Shown here: in pieces, positions 25,658-35,138 of the stretch
Position numbering within the stretch: the first letter of the stretch is position 1
How the letters are laid out: each line of letters starts with the position of its first letter
Assembly: GCF_013415885.1 (NCBI RefSeq)
Contig: NZ_CP058910.1
Coordinates: 2,542,001-2,606,000 of the forward strand
Direction: 5' to 3'
DNA from: Halosimplex rubrum
GTDB taxonomy: Archaea > Halobacteriota > Halobacteria > Halobacteriales > Haloarculaceae
DNA: 64,000 bases
The notes under the pieces: model-generated
Seen by the model: the letters and a program-made list of their open reading frames with translations, nothing else
Database searches by the model: none
What the model was told of the DNA's origin: nothing
Translations under genes and position numbers: made by a program

Positions 25658-26194
25658 ATGCCACGCACAGAACTACAGATTCCAGACGAGGCGAGCGCCG
25701 AGATGGACCACCTCGAGCTGACGGTCGAGGGGCCCAACGGCAGCGTGACCCGACGGCTCTGGTACCCCGACGTGTCGGTCTCGGTCGACGGTGACACCGT
25801 CGTCGTCGAGAGCGACGAGGACGACGCGAAGACGATGTCGACGCTGGGGACCTTCGAGAGCCACGTTCGGAACATGTTCCACGGCGTCACCGAGGGCTGG
25901 GAGTACGAGATGGAAGTCTTCTACTCTCACTTCCCGATGCAGGTCGACGTCGAGGGCGAGGAAGTCGTCATCGAGAACTTCCTCGGCGAGCGCGCGCCGC
26001 GCCGCACCGAGATCCACGGGGACACGGACGTGTCGGTCTCCGAGGAACAGATCACGCTGTCCGGTCCCGACGTGGAAGCCGTCGGCCAGACGGCCGCGGA
26101 CATCGAACAGCTGACCCGCGTCACGGACAAGGACGTCCGCATCTTCCAGGACGGGGTCTACATCACACAGAAGCCGACCCGAGGTGACGCCTGA
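25658..26194 (+). CDS. rpl6: 50S ribosomal protein uL6
   Basis: 178-aa protein at the factor-binding site with two copies of the L6 fold: [40 protein letters not shown], and the C-terminal [20 protein letters not shown]. Starts two bases after rps8 and overlaps rpl32e by one base. Confidence 0.96.
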   Translation: MPRTELQIPDEASAEMDHLELTVEGPNGSVTRRLWYPDVSVSVDGDTVVVESDEDDAKTMSTLGTFESHVRNMFHGVTEGWEYEMEVFYSHFPMQVDVEGEEVVIENFLGERAPRRTEIHGDTDVSVSEEQITLSGPDVEAVGQTAADIEQLTRVTDKDVRIFQDGVYITQKPTRGDA

Positions 26195-27045
26195 TGGCAG
26201 ACGACAACCCCGAACAGGAACCCCAGACGGACGCCGACGCCGACGAGGAGGCGCTCCCGCAGGACACGGCAGAAGACGACGAACTCGGCGAGTCGGAGCC
26301 GGCCGAGAGCGAGGACGACCTCGCCGAGGAGGCCGCGGCCGACGACGAGTTCGAGGAGCTGGAAGACATCAGCGGCGTCGGGCCCTCGCGAGCTTCCGAC
26401 CTCGAAGACGCCGGCTACGACACCGTCGACGACGTGCGCGGCGCCAGCCAGGAGGAGCTCGCCGACGTGGTGGGCAACGCCCTGGCGGCCCGCATCAAAG
26501 CCGACGTGGGCGGTCTCGAAGTCGCCGAGGAGACCGAGGCGGAGGTCGAAGAGGAGGAGACCGAAGCCGCCGAGGAGTCCGAGGAACCGGCCGAAGACGT
26601 CGAGACCGAGATGCGCCCGCGCATCGAGGTCGACTTCGAGCCGGACATCGACGAGAACACCGAACGGCTGCTCAACGAGCGGCGGACGACGAGCATGCCG
26701 CAGTTCAACCGGCAGGACCACCACAAGAAAAAGCGCGTCTCGACCTCGTGGCGCAAGCCCCGGGGGACGCTCTCGAAGCAGCGGATCGGTATCAAGGGCA
26801 AGGGCGACACCGTTCAGGCGGGCTTCCGCACGCCGACGGCGGTGCGCGGCCTGCACCCCTCGGGCTTCGAGGAGGTTCGCGTCCACAACCTCGACGACCT
26901 CGAAGACGTGGACGGCGACACCGAGGCCGTCCGCATCGCCTCGAAGGTCGGCGGTCGCAAGCGCGAGCGCATCGAGGACGAGTGCGAGGACCGGGAGATC
27001 CGCGTCCTCAACCCAACCTACGAGGAGGTCGAAGTCGATGACTGA
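26194..27045 (+). CDS. rpl32e: 50S ribosomal protein eL32 with HhH extension
   Basis: 283-aa protein. The C-terminal ~130 residues are eL32 ([40 protein letters not shown]). The first ~150 residues are a haloarchaeal extension: an acidic head, then a helix-hairpin-helix unit (residues about 56-106, with [20 protein letters not shown] and [13 protein letters not shown]), then another acidic linker. The HhH unit is strikingly like one in a protein of the mobile element at 53.7 kb. Overlaps both neighbours. Confidence 0.95.
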   Translation: MADDNPEQEPQTDADADEEALPQDTAEDDELGESEPAESEDDLAEEAAADDEFEELEDISGVGPSRASDLEDAGYDTVDDVRGASQEELADVVGNALAARIKADVGGLEVAEETEAEVEEEETEAAEESEEPAEDVETEMRPRIEVDFEPDIDENTERLLNERRTTSMPQFNRQDHHKKKRVSTSWRKPRGTLSKQRIGIKGKGDTVQAGFRTPTAVRGLHPSGFEEVRVHNLDDLEDVDGDTEAVRIASKVGGRKRERIEDECEDREIRVLNPTYEEVEVDD

Positions 27046-27475
27046 CCTGAGCGCACAGAAGCGAATGGCATCCGACGTGCTCGATGTCGGCGAGAACAAG
27101 ATCTGGCTCGACCCCGAACGCCAGGGCGAACTCGCCGAGGCGATCACCCGCGAGGACATCCGCGAACTCGTCGACGAGGGCGCCATCCGCGCCGAGGCCC
27201 CGAAGGGCAACTCACGCGGTCGCGCCCGCGAGCGACAGGAGAAACGCGCCTACGGCCACCAGAAGGGCCAGGGCTCCCGGAAGGGGACCGCGGGCGGCCG
27301 CGAGAACCAGAAGGAGAAGTGGCAGTCGCAGATCCGCGCACAGCGCGAGAAGCTCCGCGAGCTGCGCGACTCGGACGAGATCTCCAAGTCTCGCTACCGC
27401 GAACTCTACGACCGCGCGAGCGGCGGGGAGTTCGACAGCGTCGCGGACATCGAACGAACACTGGAGGACAACTAA
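27038..27475 (+). CDS. rpl19e: 50S ribosomal protein eL19
   Basis: 145-aa basic protein with a long helix: [20 protein letters not shown], then [20 protein letters not shown] and the Arg/Lys-rich [20 protein letters not shown]. Overlaps rpl32e by eight bases and rpl18 by one base. Confidence 0.96.
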   Translation: MTDLSAQKRMASDVLDVGENKIWLDPERQGELAEAITREDIRELVDEGAIRAEAPKGNSRGRARERQEKRAYGHQKGQGSRKGTAGGRENQKEKWQSQIRAQREKLRELRDSDEISKSRYRELYDRASGGEFDSVADIERTLEDN

Positions 27476-28035
27476 TGGCGACAGGACCACGCTACACGGT
27501 GCCGATGCGGCGTCGCCGCGAGGCCCGGACCGATTACCATCAGAGGTTGCGCCTGCTGAAATCCGGCAAACCGCGCTTGGTGGCTCGAAAGAGCAACAAG
27601 CACGTCACGGCGCAGCTGATCACCACCGGGACCGAAGGCGACGAGACGGTCGCGAGCGCGCACTCGAGCGACCTCGAGGAGTACGGCTGGGAGGCGCCGA
27701 CGGGCAACATGCCCGCGGCGTACCTGACCGGCGTCCTCGCGGGGCTGCGCGCGGTCGAAGCCGGCCTCGACGAGGCCGTCCTCGACATCGGCCTCAACTC
27801 CCCGACACCGGGTAGCAAAGTATTCGCGGTACAGGAAGGCGCAATCGACGCCGGACTCGACGTTCCCCACAACGACAGCGTGCTCGCCGACTGGTCGCGC
27901 ACGCGCGGCGAGCACATCGCCGAGTACGCCGAGCAGCTCGACGACGGGCTGTACGGCGGGGACTTCGACGCAACAGACCTACCGGAGCACTTCGACGACA
28001 TGCGAGAACAACTGCTGGAGGCGGATGAACTATGA
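27475..28035 (+). CDS. rpl18: 50S ribosomal protein uL18
   Basis: 186-aa 5S rRNA-binding protein: [40 protein letters not shown] and [20 protein letters not shown] match archaeal uL18. ATG 27475 overlaps the rpl19e stop (TAATG), the stop overlaps rps5. Confidence 0.96.
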   Translation: MATGPRYTVPMRRRREARTDYHQRLRLLKSGKPRLVARKSNKHVTAQLITTGTEGDETVASAHSSDLEEYGWEAPTGNMPAAYLTGVLAGLRAVEAGLDEAVLDIGLNSPTPGSKVFAVQEGAIDAGLDVPHNDSVLADWSRTRGEHIAEYAEQLDDGLYGGDFDATDLPEHFDDMREQLLEADEL

Positions 28036-28664
28036 GTAGCGGCTGGGAGCCGCGGACACGGCTCGGCAACGCGGTCGCCGAGGGCGAGATCGACTCGATG
28101 CAGGACGCCCTCAACTCCGGCCTGCCGCTCAAGGAACCGGAGATCGTCGACCAGCTCGTCCCCGGCCTAGAGGACGAGGTGCTCGACATCAACATGGTCC
28201 AGCGCATGACCGACTCCGGTCGGCGCGTCAAGTTCCGCTGCGTGGTCGTCGTGGGCAACCGCGACGGTCTCGTCGGCTACGCGGAAGGGCGCGACGACCA
28301 GGTCGGCGGCGCTATCCAGAAGGCCATCGAGGTTGCGAAGCTGAACCTCATCGACGTCTCGCGGGGCTGCGGGTCCTGGGAGTGTGGCTGTGGGCGCGCC
28401 CACACCGTCGCGCTCCGGACGACCGGCAAGGCCGGCAGCGTCGAGGTCGAACTGCAGCCCGCGCCGCGCGGGCTCGGGCTCGCGGGCGGGGAGACGGTCC
28501 GCCACGTGCTCGAACTCGCGGGCATCGAAGACATCTGGACGCGCTCGTCGGGTAACACGCGCACGACGGTCAACTTCGCGAAGGCGACCTTCAACGCGCT
28601 GCAGAACACCGCCGAGGCCCGCGTCCCCCAGGAGACCTGGGAGAAGCGCGAGGTGATCGAGTGA
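28032..28664 (+). CDS. rps5: 30S ribosomal protein uS5
   Basis: 210-aa protein involved in decoding fidelity. The dsRBD-like domain [20 protein letters not shown] and the C-terminal [20 protein letters not shown] and [19 protein letters not shown] are typical. Coupled by overlap to rpl18 and rpl30. Confidence 0.96.
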   Translation: MSSGWEPRTRLGNAVAEGEIDSMQDALNSGLPLKEPEIVDQLVPGLEDEVLDINMVQRMTDSGRRVKFRCVVVVGNRDGLVGYAEGRDDQVGGAIQKAIEVAKLNLIDVSRGCGSWECGCGRAHTVALRTTGKAGSVEVELQPAPRGLGLAGGETVRHVLELAGIEDIWTRSSGNTRTTVNFAKATFNALQNTAEARVPQETWEKREVIE

Positions 28665-29128
28665 TGCAAGCGCTCGTTCAACTCCGCGGCGAGGTCAACA
28701 TGAACCAGGACGTGGCCGACACGCTGGAGATGCTCAACGTCCACAGCGTGAACCACGCCGCCCTGGTCCCGGAGACGGAGGCCTACCGCGGGATGGTCAC
28801 GAAGGTCAACGACTACGTGGCCTACGGCGAGCCCAGCGTCGAGACGGTCGCGCTGCTCATCGAGCGGCGCGGCGAGCCGCTGGAGGGCGAGGCCGACATC
28901 GACGACTCGTGGGTCGTCGCCAACACCGACTACATGAGCGTCGAGGAACTCGCCGAGGCGCTCGTCGACGAGGAGACGACGCTGCGCGAGCAGGGACTGG
29001 CGCCGACGCTGCGCCTGCACCCGCCCCGCGGCGGTCACGACGGCATCAAACACCCCACCAAGGAGGGCGGCCAGCTCGGCAAGCACGACACCGAGGCCAT
29101 CGACGACCTCCTGGAGGCGATGCGATGA
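28664..29128 (+). CDS. rpl30: 50S ribosomal protein uL30
   Basis: 154-aa protein of archaeal length: [40 protein letters not shown] and the C-terminal LHPPRGGHDGIKHPTKEGGQ. ATG 28664 overlaps the rps5 stop; the upstream GTG is three bases earlier and less likely. The stop overlaps rpl15. Confidence 0.96.
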   Translation: MQALVQLRGEVNMNQDVADTLEMLNVHSVNHAALVPETEAYRGMVTKVNDYVAYGEPSVETVALLIERRGEPLEGEADIDDSWVVANTDYMSVEELAEALVDEETTLREQGLAPTLRLHPPRGGHDGIKHPTKEGGQLGKHDTEAIDDLLEAMR

Positions 29129-29622
29129 CATCCAAGAAGAAGCGACAGCGCGGCTCCCGCACGCACGGCGGCGGTTCCCACAAGAACCGCCGCGGCGCCG
29201 GCCACCGCGGCGGCCGGGGCAACGCCGGGAGCCGCAAACACGAGATGCACAACCACGGCCCGTGGGACAAACACGGGTTCGAACGACCCGACGACGTTCA
29301 GGACGACGTCGCCGAGGTCGACGTTCGCGAACTCGACGAGGACGCCGCCTTGCTGGCGGCCGACGGCGTCGCCGACGAGGAGGGCGACGGCTACGCCATC
29401 GACGCGCGTGACGTCGTCGAAGACGGTCACGAGGTCGACGTGGTGAAGGTGCTCGGTGCCGGCCAGGTCCGCAACGAGCTGCACCTGGTCGCCGACGCGT
29501 TCTCCGACGGAGCCGAGGAGAAAGTCGAGGACGCGGGCGGTTCGGTCGAGCTGACCGAGGCCGGTCAGGCCCGCGCCGAGGAAACCGACAAGGATACACC
29601 CGACGAGCAAGACGAGTCATAA
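29125..29622 (+). CDS. rpl15: 50S ribosomal protein uL15
   Basis: 165-aa late-assembly protein. The Arg/Gly-rich N-terminus (KKRQRGSRTHGGGSHKNRRG) threads into rRNA; the C-terminal globular part has VKVLGAGQVRNELHLVADAF. The tail is acidic. Last ribosomal gene before secY, two bases apart. Confidence 0.95.
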   Translation: MTSKKKRQRGSRTHGGGSHKNRRGAGHRGGRGNAGSRKHEMHNHGPWDKHGFERPDDVQDDVAEVDVRELDEDAALLAADGVADEEGDGYAIDARDVVEDGHEVDVVKVLGAGQVRNELHLVADAFSDGAEEKVEDAGGSVELTEAGQARAEETDKDTPDEQDES

Positions 29623-29624
29623 CC

Positions 29625-31109
29625 ATGGGCTGGAAGGACACCGCCGAACCGGTACTCACCCGCATGCCCACCGTCCAGCGCCCGGAGGGGCACGTCCCCT
29701 TCAAGCGCAAGCTGGGCTGGACGGCCGGCGTGCTGGTGCTGTACTTCTTCCTGACGAACGTCTTCCTGTTCGGCCTCGGTAGCGGACAGGGCCAGGACCT
29801 CTTCGGCCAGTTTCGTTCGATCCTCGCCGGCGGACAGGGCACGATCATGCAGCTGGGCATCGGGCCCATCGTAACGGCGAGCATCGTGTTGCAGCTGCTC
29901 GGCGGTGCCGACCTGCTCGGCCTCGACACGCAGAACAACCCCCGGGACCAGGTGCTGTACCAGGGACTCCAGAAGTTCCTGGTGCTCGTGATGATCTGCC
30001 TGACGGGCCTGCCGATGGTGTTCGCGGGCTCGTTCCTGCCGGCGAGCCCCTCGCTCGCGCAGTCGTTCCCCGGCGGGACGTTCGGCGTGAAGTGGCTGAT
30101 GTTCGCGCAGATCTTCGTCGGCGGTGTCCTCATCCTCTACATGGACGAGGTCATCTCCAAGTGGGGCGTCGGCTCCGGGATCGGCCTGTTCATCATCGCC
30201 GGCGTCAGCCAGCGACTGATCGGCGGGCTCGTCTCGACGAGCTTCATCGGCAACGAAGGGAACATCGGCATCATCCCCACGTGGATCGGCATCGTCACCG
30301 GCAGCGTCGACGTGGGTCCGATCCTCGGGAGCGGGCTGCAGACGCTCGTCTTCGGCCAGGGACAGATCCTCGCGCTGATCACGACGGTCCTGATCTTCGT
30401 GGTCGTCGTCTACGCCGAGAGCGTCCGCGTGGAGATCCCGCTGTCGAACACGCGCGTCAAGGGCGCCCGCGGTCGCTTCCCGGTGAAGCTCATCTACGCG
30501 AGCGTCCTGCCGATGATCCTCGTTCGCGCGCTGCAGGCAAACCTCCAGTTCCTGGGCCGTATCCTCTACGCCCAGCTGGGTAGCCTGCCCGCGTTGCTCG
30601 GCACCTACCAGGAAGGTGGCGGCGGCGTCGCCAACCCGGTCGGCGGCCTGTTCTACTACATGGCTCCGGTGCGGAACCCCGAACAGTGGATGTGGTGGCT
30701 CGGTCAGACGACCAACGCCCCCTGGCAGATCATGCTTCGGGTCGGCGTCGACCTGACGTTCATGGTCATCGGCGGCGCCATCTTCGCCATCTTCTGGGTG
30801 GAGACCACCGACATGGGGCCGGAGGCGACCGCCCAGCAGATCCACAACTCCGGGATGGAGATCCCCGGCTTCCGCCGCAACACCAGCGTCATCGAGAAGG
30901 TGCTGGAACGGTACATCCCGCAGGTGACCGTCATCGGCGGGGCCTTAGTCGGCCTGCTGGCCGTCCTCGCCAACATGATGGGCACCATCGGGAACGTCTC
31001 CGGGACCGGACTGCTGCTGACGGTCTCGATCACCTACAAGATCTACGAGGAGATCGCCGAAGAGCAGCTCATGGAGATGCATCCCATGATGCGCCAGATG
31101 TTCGGTTAG
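29625..31109 (+). CDS. secY: Preprotein translocase subunit SecY
   Basis: 494-aa channel-forming subunit of the Sec translocon with ten predicted membrane spans: the first about residues 28-52 (LGWTAGVLVLYFFLTNVFLF), the plug region after it, and later the cytoplasmic loop ARGRFPVKLIYASVLPMILV that contacts the ribosome. Ends YKIYEEIAEEQLMEMHPMMR. Co-transcription with ribosomal protein genes is the standard archaeal order. Confidence 0.97.
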   Translation: MGWKDTAEPVLTRMPTVQRPEGHVPFKRKLGWTAGVLVLYFFLTNVFLFGLGSGQGQDLFGQFRSILAGGQGTIMQLGIGPIVTASIVLQLLGGADLLGLDTQNNPRDQVLYQGLQKFLVLVMICLTGLPMVFAGSFLPASPSLAQSFPGGTFGVKWLMFAQIFVGGVLILYMDEVISKWGVGSGIGLFIIAGVSQRLIGGLVSTSFIGNEGNIGIIPTWIGIVTGSVDVGPILGSGLQTLVFGQGQILALITTVLIFVVVVYAESVRVEIPLSNTRVKGARGRFPVKLIYASVLPMILVRALQANLQFLGRILYAQLGSLPALLGTYQEGGGGVANPVGGLFYYMAPVRNPEQWMWWLGQTTNAPWQIMLRVGVDLTFMVIGGAIFAIFWVETTDMGPEATAQQIHNSGMEIPGFRRNTSVIEKVLERYIPQVTVIGGALVGLLAVLANMMGTIGNVSGTGLLLTVSITYKIYEEIAEEQLMEMHPMMRQMFG

Positions 31110-31239
31110 AACCGCCGAACGTCCGGCGACCTTCGACGTCATTCTTTCCGCGCTCGATATCGGCCAGCGACGGCGCCGGCCGCGGCCGAGCGGGACCGAA
31201 CGGCGCCCGCTCGTGTGGCCCGCGTTCGTCGATACCGGT

Positions 31240-31277
31240 CCCAGCTTATTAGTGGGTCCCAGGCAACGGGGGCAAAT
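31240..31277 (+). promoter_or_regulatory. Promoter of the ABC-importer operon
   Basis: A TATA-like cttattagt (31245-31253) lies about 27-33 bases before ATG 31278, consistent with a short leader. It marks the start of a transcription unit separate from secY. Confidence 0.6.
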
Positions 31278-32933
31278 ATGGCACGTGATATCGACAGACG
31301 GGATTTCCTGACGCTAGCCGGGACCGCAGCGGGGGCGGCCGCGGTGGCGGGCTGTTCGGGCGGCGAGGGGACGCCGACGGGGGACGACGGTAGCGGAGGC
31401 GGCGACGGCGACGACGGCGACGACGGCGGAACCGATACCGGGACGCCGCTGCCGGAGCCGGAGACGCGGGTGGGCTACCTCGAACGCGCCAACCGCGTCC
31501 TCAACGAGGAGGTGCCGTGGATCTACCTGAATCGGCAGTACTCGGTGTACGGCAAGTCGGCGGACGTGAACTGGGAGGCGCGCCGGGACGAGCGCATCGA
31601 CGGCTACGCCATCGAACCGACGGGCGACCGGGACTCGGTGCAGATCACCCAGTCGGCCATGGACTCGGGGCTGGACCCCCACGACCACCGCGAGACGCCG
31701 ACGGACAACATCGTCCTGCAGGCCTACGAGGGGCTGCTCTCGCGGGACCGGGAGGGGAAGGTCGTCCAGGAGCTGGCGACGGGGTACGAGCGGCTCGAAC
31801 CGGGCCGGGTGCGGTTCGACCTCCGGTCGGGCGTCTCGTTCCACAGCGGCGACTCGCTGACGAAGGAGGACGTGGCCTTCTCGATCAACCGGATCGTCGA
31901 CCCGGAGGTCGGCGGGCTGGACAGCCCGCAGTCCGACCAGCTGGCGGGCGTCACCGGCGCCGAGCCCGCGGACGGCGACAGCGCCGTCGTCGTCGAGTCC
32001 GAGGGGATCAACCCCGTGGTGTTCGCGCTCTTCGCGACCTACTGCGACGTGATGAACAGGTCGTGGGTCGAGGACAACGACGAGGCGTACATCAACTCCC
32101 ACATGAACGGGACGGGGCCGTTCCAGCTGGCCGAGTACGAGCAGGACGTGTCGGTCACCTACGAGGCGTACGGCGACTACTGGAAGGACGGTGCGCCGGC
32201 CGACGAGCTGGTGATCACGGCCGCGAGCGAGGCGAGCACGCGGGTCAACCAGCTGGTCAGCGGCGAGACGGACGTGATCGTCAACGTCCCGCCCCAGAAC
32301 ATCAGTCAGGTCGACGGGGCGGACAACGCCGAGATCAGCCCGGTACCGAGCACCCGCGTCATCTACAACGCGATGATCTACGACCGGGAACCGTTCGACT
32401 CCGTGCAGTTCCGGCGGGCGATGAACTACGCCGTCGACCTGGAGAGCATCATCGAGAGCGTCCTCTCGGGGTTCGCGGACGCGACCTCCCAGCCGACGCT
32501 GGAGGGCTTTACGGGGTACAACTCGGATCTCGACCCCTACCCGTACGACCCCGAGGAGGCCGAGCGGCTGGTCGAGGAGAGCGGGTACGCGGGCGCGGAG
32601 ATCGAGTTGCACACGCCCAACGGTCGGTACCTGAAGGACCTGGAGATAGCCCAGGCGGTCGTCGGCTACATCGACGAGCTGGAGAACGTCTCGGCGTCGG
32701 TCAACCAGCGTGACTTCGGGAATCTGACGGACGTGCTGCTGGACGGTGACATCACGACGGGCCCGGCCTTCTACCTCATCGGCTGGGGCAACGCCACCTT
32801 CGACGCGAGTCAGACGCTCATCCCGCTGTTGACCTCCGACGGCTCGCTCACGTCCTACAAGAACGACCGGGTCGACGAGCTGATCGACCAGGCCCAGAGT
32901 ATGGGCGGCGGGGAGCCCGGGACCGACAGCTGA
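31278..32933 (+). CDS. ABC-importer peptide-type binding protein, apparently circularly permuted
   Basis: 551-aa lipoprotein of the SBP_bac_5 (DppA/OppA) family. A Tat signal (DRRDFLTLAGTAAGAAAVAG, residues about 6-25) ends in a lipobox Cys (AGCSGG), followed by an Asp/Gly linker. The next ~45 residues (ANRVLNEEVPWIYLNRQYSV) match what is normally the C-terminal end of this family. Only after that comes the usual N-terminal QITQSAMDSGLDPHDHRETP. The protein then stops right after NDRVDELIDQAQSMGG, exactly where that terminal segment would be expected. So the order of segments is rotated relative to the family. The rest (FHSGDSLTKEDVAFSINRIV) is normal. First gene of the importer operon. Confidence 0.85.
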   Translation: MARDIDRRDFLTLAGTAAGAAAVAGCSGGEGTPTGDDGSGGGDGDDGDDGGTDTGTPLPEPETRVGYLERANRVLNEEVPWIYLNRQYSVYGKSADVNWEARRDERIDGYAIEPTGDRDSVQITQSAMDSGLDPHDHRETPTDNIVLQAYEGLLSRDREGKVVQELATGYERLEPGRVRFDLRSGVSFHSGDSLTKEDVAFSINRIVDPEVGGLDSPQSDQLAGVTGAEPADGDSAVVVESEGINPVVFALFATYCDVMNRSWVEDNDEAYINSHMNGTGPFQLAEYEQDVSVTYEAYGDYWKDGAPADELVITAASEASTRVNQLVSGETDVIVNVPPQNISQVDGADNAEISPVPSTRVIYNAMIYDREPFDSVQFRRAMNYAVDLESIIESVLSGFADATSQPTLEGFTGYNSDLDPYPYDPEEAERLVEESGYAGAEIELHTPNGRYLKDLEIAQAVVGYIDELENVSASVNQRDFGNLTDVLLDGDITTGPAFYLIGWGNATFDASQTLIPLLTSDGSLTSYKNDRVDELIDQAQSMGGGEPGTDS

Positions 32934-32976
32934 ATGTCGCCGACGTGGACGCCCGCGGCGGGCCGGGGGCGATAGC

Positions 32977-34008
32977 GTGGCGTCGATGGGTCGGTTCCTC
33001 GCGAAACGGGTGATACAGGGGATGGCGGTCGTTCTGGGCGTCGTGACCGTCGTCTTCCTGCTGCGGTACGTGACGCCGGGGAACCCGGTCGACTTCATCG
33101 CGCCGCTGGACGCCAGCCAGGAGACCCGCCGCCGGATCGCCGAGGACCTGGGGTTGAACAGACCGCTGTACCGCCAGTACGTCGACTACGTCGGGGACCT
33201 GTTGACCGGGGACATGGGCTACTCCTACCGGTCGCGGACGCCCGTGCGGCCGCGGGTGCTGGCGAAGGTCCCGGCGACGCTGGAGCTGGCGCTGGCGGCG
33301 ACGCTGGTGGCGGTCGCCCTCTCGATCCCGCTCGGCGTGATCAGCGCGACTCAGCGCCACGGTCCGGCCGACTACGGCGCGACGCTGTTCTCGCTGGTCG
33401 GCATCTCGACGCCGAACTTCTGGCTGGGCGTGATGCTCGTCATCGTCTTCGCGGTGCAGTTCGACGTGTTCCCGACGAGCACCCGTCCGGTCGGCCTGCT
33501 CGACGCCGTCGGCAACCTCGTCGTGGTCGCGGGGCCCGAGCGGGGCTGGGCGCTCCCGCTGGACGCCTCGGGCTTCCTCGCGGACCTGCGGTCGTGGCTG
33601 GCCTACATCACCCTCCCGGCGATCACCCTGGGAACGTACTTCACGGCGCTGATCACGCGGCTGACCCGCTCGGGGATGCTCGACCAGCTGGGGGAGGGGT
33701 ACGTCCGCGCGGCGCGGGCGAAGGGCCTGCCCGAGACGCTGGTGCGGTACCGCCACGCGCTCCGGAACACGCTCATCCCGGTGATCACCGTCGTCGGCCT
33801 CCAGATGGGGACGCTCGTCGGCGGCGCGGTGATCACGGAGGCGGTCTTCGACTGGCCGGGCCTTGGAACGCTCGTCATCGACGCCATCGGCAACCGCGAC
33901 TGGCCGCTCATCCAGGGCTCGCTGGTCGTCATCGGTATCGGCTTCGTGGTCGTGAACATCGTCGTCGACGCGCTGTACGCGACGCTGGATCCACAGGTGA
34001 TGGACTGA
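32977..34008 (+). CDS. ABC-importer permease (DppB-type)
   Basis: 343-aa inner-membrane permease with six predicted spans (first at residues 10-30, AKRVIQGMAVVLGVVTVVFL). It has the binding-protein-dependent permease EAA-like loop ARAKGLPETLVRYRHALRNT that contacts the ATPases. Start GTG 32977 or ATG 32986; the GGGGG tract before the GTG favours the former. The stop overlaps the next permease gene (TGATG). Confidence 0.9.
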   Translation: MASMGRFLAKRVIQGMAVVLGVVTVVFLLRYVTPGNPVDFIAPLDASQETRRRIAEDLGLNRPLYRQYVDYVGDLLTGDMGYSYRSRTPVRPRVLAKVPATLELALAATLVAVALSIPLGVISATQRHGPADYGATLFSLVGISTPNFWLGVMLVIVFAVQFDVFPTSTRPVGLLDAVGNLVVVAGPERGWALPLDASGFLADLRSWLAYITLPAITLGTYFTALITRLTRSGMLDQLGEGYVRAARAKGLPETLVRYRHALRNTLIPVITVVGLQMGTLVGGAVITEAVFDWPGLGTLVIDAIGNRDWPLIQGSLVVIGIGFVVVNIVVDALYATLDPQVMD

Positions 34009-35138
34009 TGGGACGACTCGACACGCTACTCCGGTATCTGAACCCGTGGCGACTCGCCGCGGCGCTCCGCTCGTCGGTGTCGCCGCGGACGAAGCGCAAC
34101 CTCCGCCGGGAGTTCGACCGGAGCCTGCTGGCGAAACTCGGGGTCGTGCTACTGGTCGTGGTCGTCGGGGCGGCGGTGTTCGCGCCGCTGGTCGCGCCCT
34201 GGAACCCGACGAACCAGAACCTCGACAACGAGCAACAGCCGCCGCTGGGCTTCAGTCGCGCCGAGACCCAGACCGGCCAGGAGATGGTCAACGGGTCCCT
34301 GGAGCTCACCAACGAGACGGTCGTCGTCGACGCGACGACCGCCCGTCCGCTGGGGACCGACGGCCTCGGTCGGGACATGCTCTCGCGGGTGATCTACGGG
34401 GCGCGCACGTCGCTGCTGGTCGGGCTGCTCGGGACGACGCTGGCGATGCTGCTCGGCGTGCCGACCGGGCTGGTCTCGGGGTACTACAGCGGGCGGGTCG
34501 ACGACCTGCTGATGCGGGTCGCGGACGTGAGTCTCGCCTTCCCGTCGCTCGTGCTGGCGATCGCGCTGGTGGGGCTGTGGGGCGAGGCGAGCGTCGCCGT
34601 GCCGGACCCGCTCGTGGTGAGCGGGATCGCGCCGGCGATACGCGGGGTGATATCGCTGCCGGGCGGGCTGACCTACCCGACCGGGATGCCGGAGACGTTC
34701 ACGCTACCCGGGACGGTCATCGTCGTGGTCGGGCTGGTCAACTGGGTGTGGTTCGCCCGCGTGGCCCGCGGCGAGGCCCTGGCCGTCCGCGAGGAGGAGT
34801 ACGTCACCGCCGCCGAGTCGCTGGGGGCCTCCGACCGGTTCGTCATCCGCAAGCACGTCCTGCCCAACAGCCTCACGCCGATCCTCGTGTTGGCGACGAT
34901 CCAGGTGGCGGCGATCATCCTGCTGGAGAGCGCCCTCTCCTTTTTGGGCTTCTCGGGGACGACGCTGTCGTGGGGCTTCGACATCGCGCAGGGCCGGGAG
35001 TACCAGACGACCGCGTGGTGGATCGCCGCGATGCCGGGGCTGGCGATCGTGCTCACGGTCATCGGAATCAACCTCGTCGGCGACTGGTTCCGCGACGCCC
35101 TCGACCCCGGTATCGAGGGCGAGGGGGGAGGTGTGTAG
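34008..35138 (+). CDS. ABC-importer permease (DppC-type)
   Basis: 376-aa permease. The first span (residues about 44-66, LGVVLLVVVVGAAVFAPLVA) is followed by an extracytoplasmic domain longer than usual, then the RPLGTDGLGRDMLSRVIYGA motif typical of DppC and the EAA loop AAESLGASDRFVIRKHVLPN. ATG overlaps the previous stop; the stop abuts the first ATPase gene. Confidence 0.92.
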   Translation: MGRLDTLLRYLNPWRLAAALRSSVSPRTKRNLRREFDRSLLAKLGVVLLVVVVGAAVFAPLVAPWNPTNQNLDNEQQPPLGFSRAETQTGQEMVNGSLELTNETVVVDATTARPLGTDGLGRDMLSRVIYGARTSLLVGLLGTTLAMLLGVPTGLVSGYYSGRVDDLLMRVADVSLAFPSLVLAIALVGLWGEASVAVPDPLVVSGIAPAIRGVISLPGGLTYPTGMPETFTLPGTVIVVVGLVNWVWFARVARGEALAVREEEYVTAAESLGASDRFVIRKHVLPNSLTPILVLATIQVAAIILLESALSFLGFSGTTLSWGFDIAQGREYQTTAWWIAAMPGLAIVLTVIGINLVGDWFRDALDPGIEGEGGGV

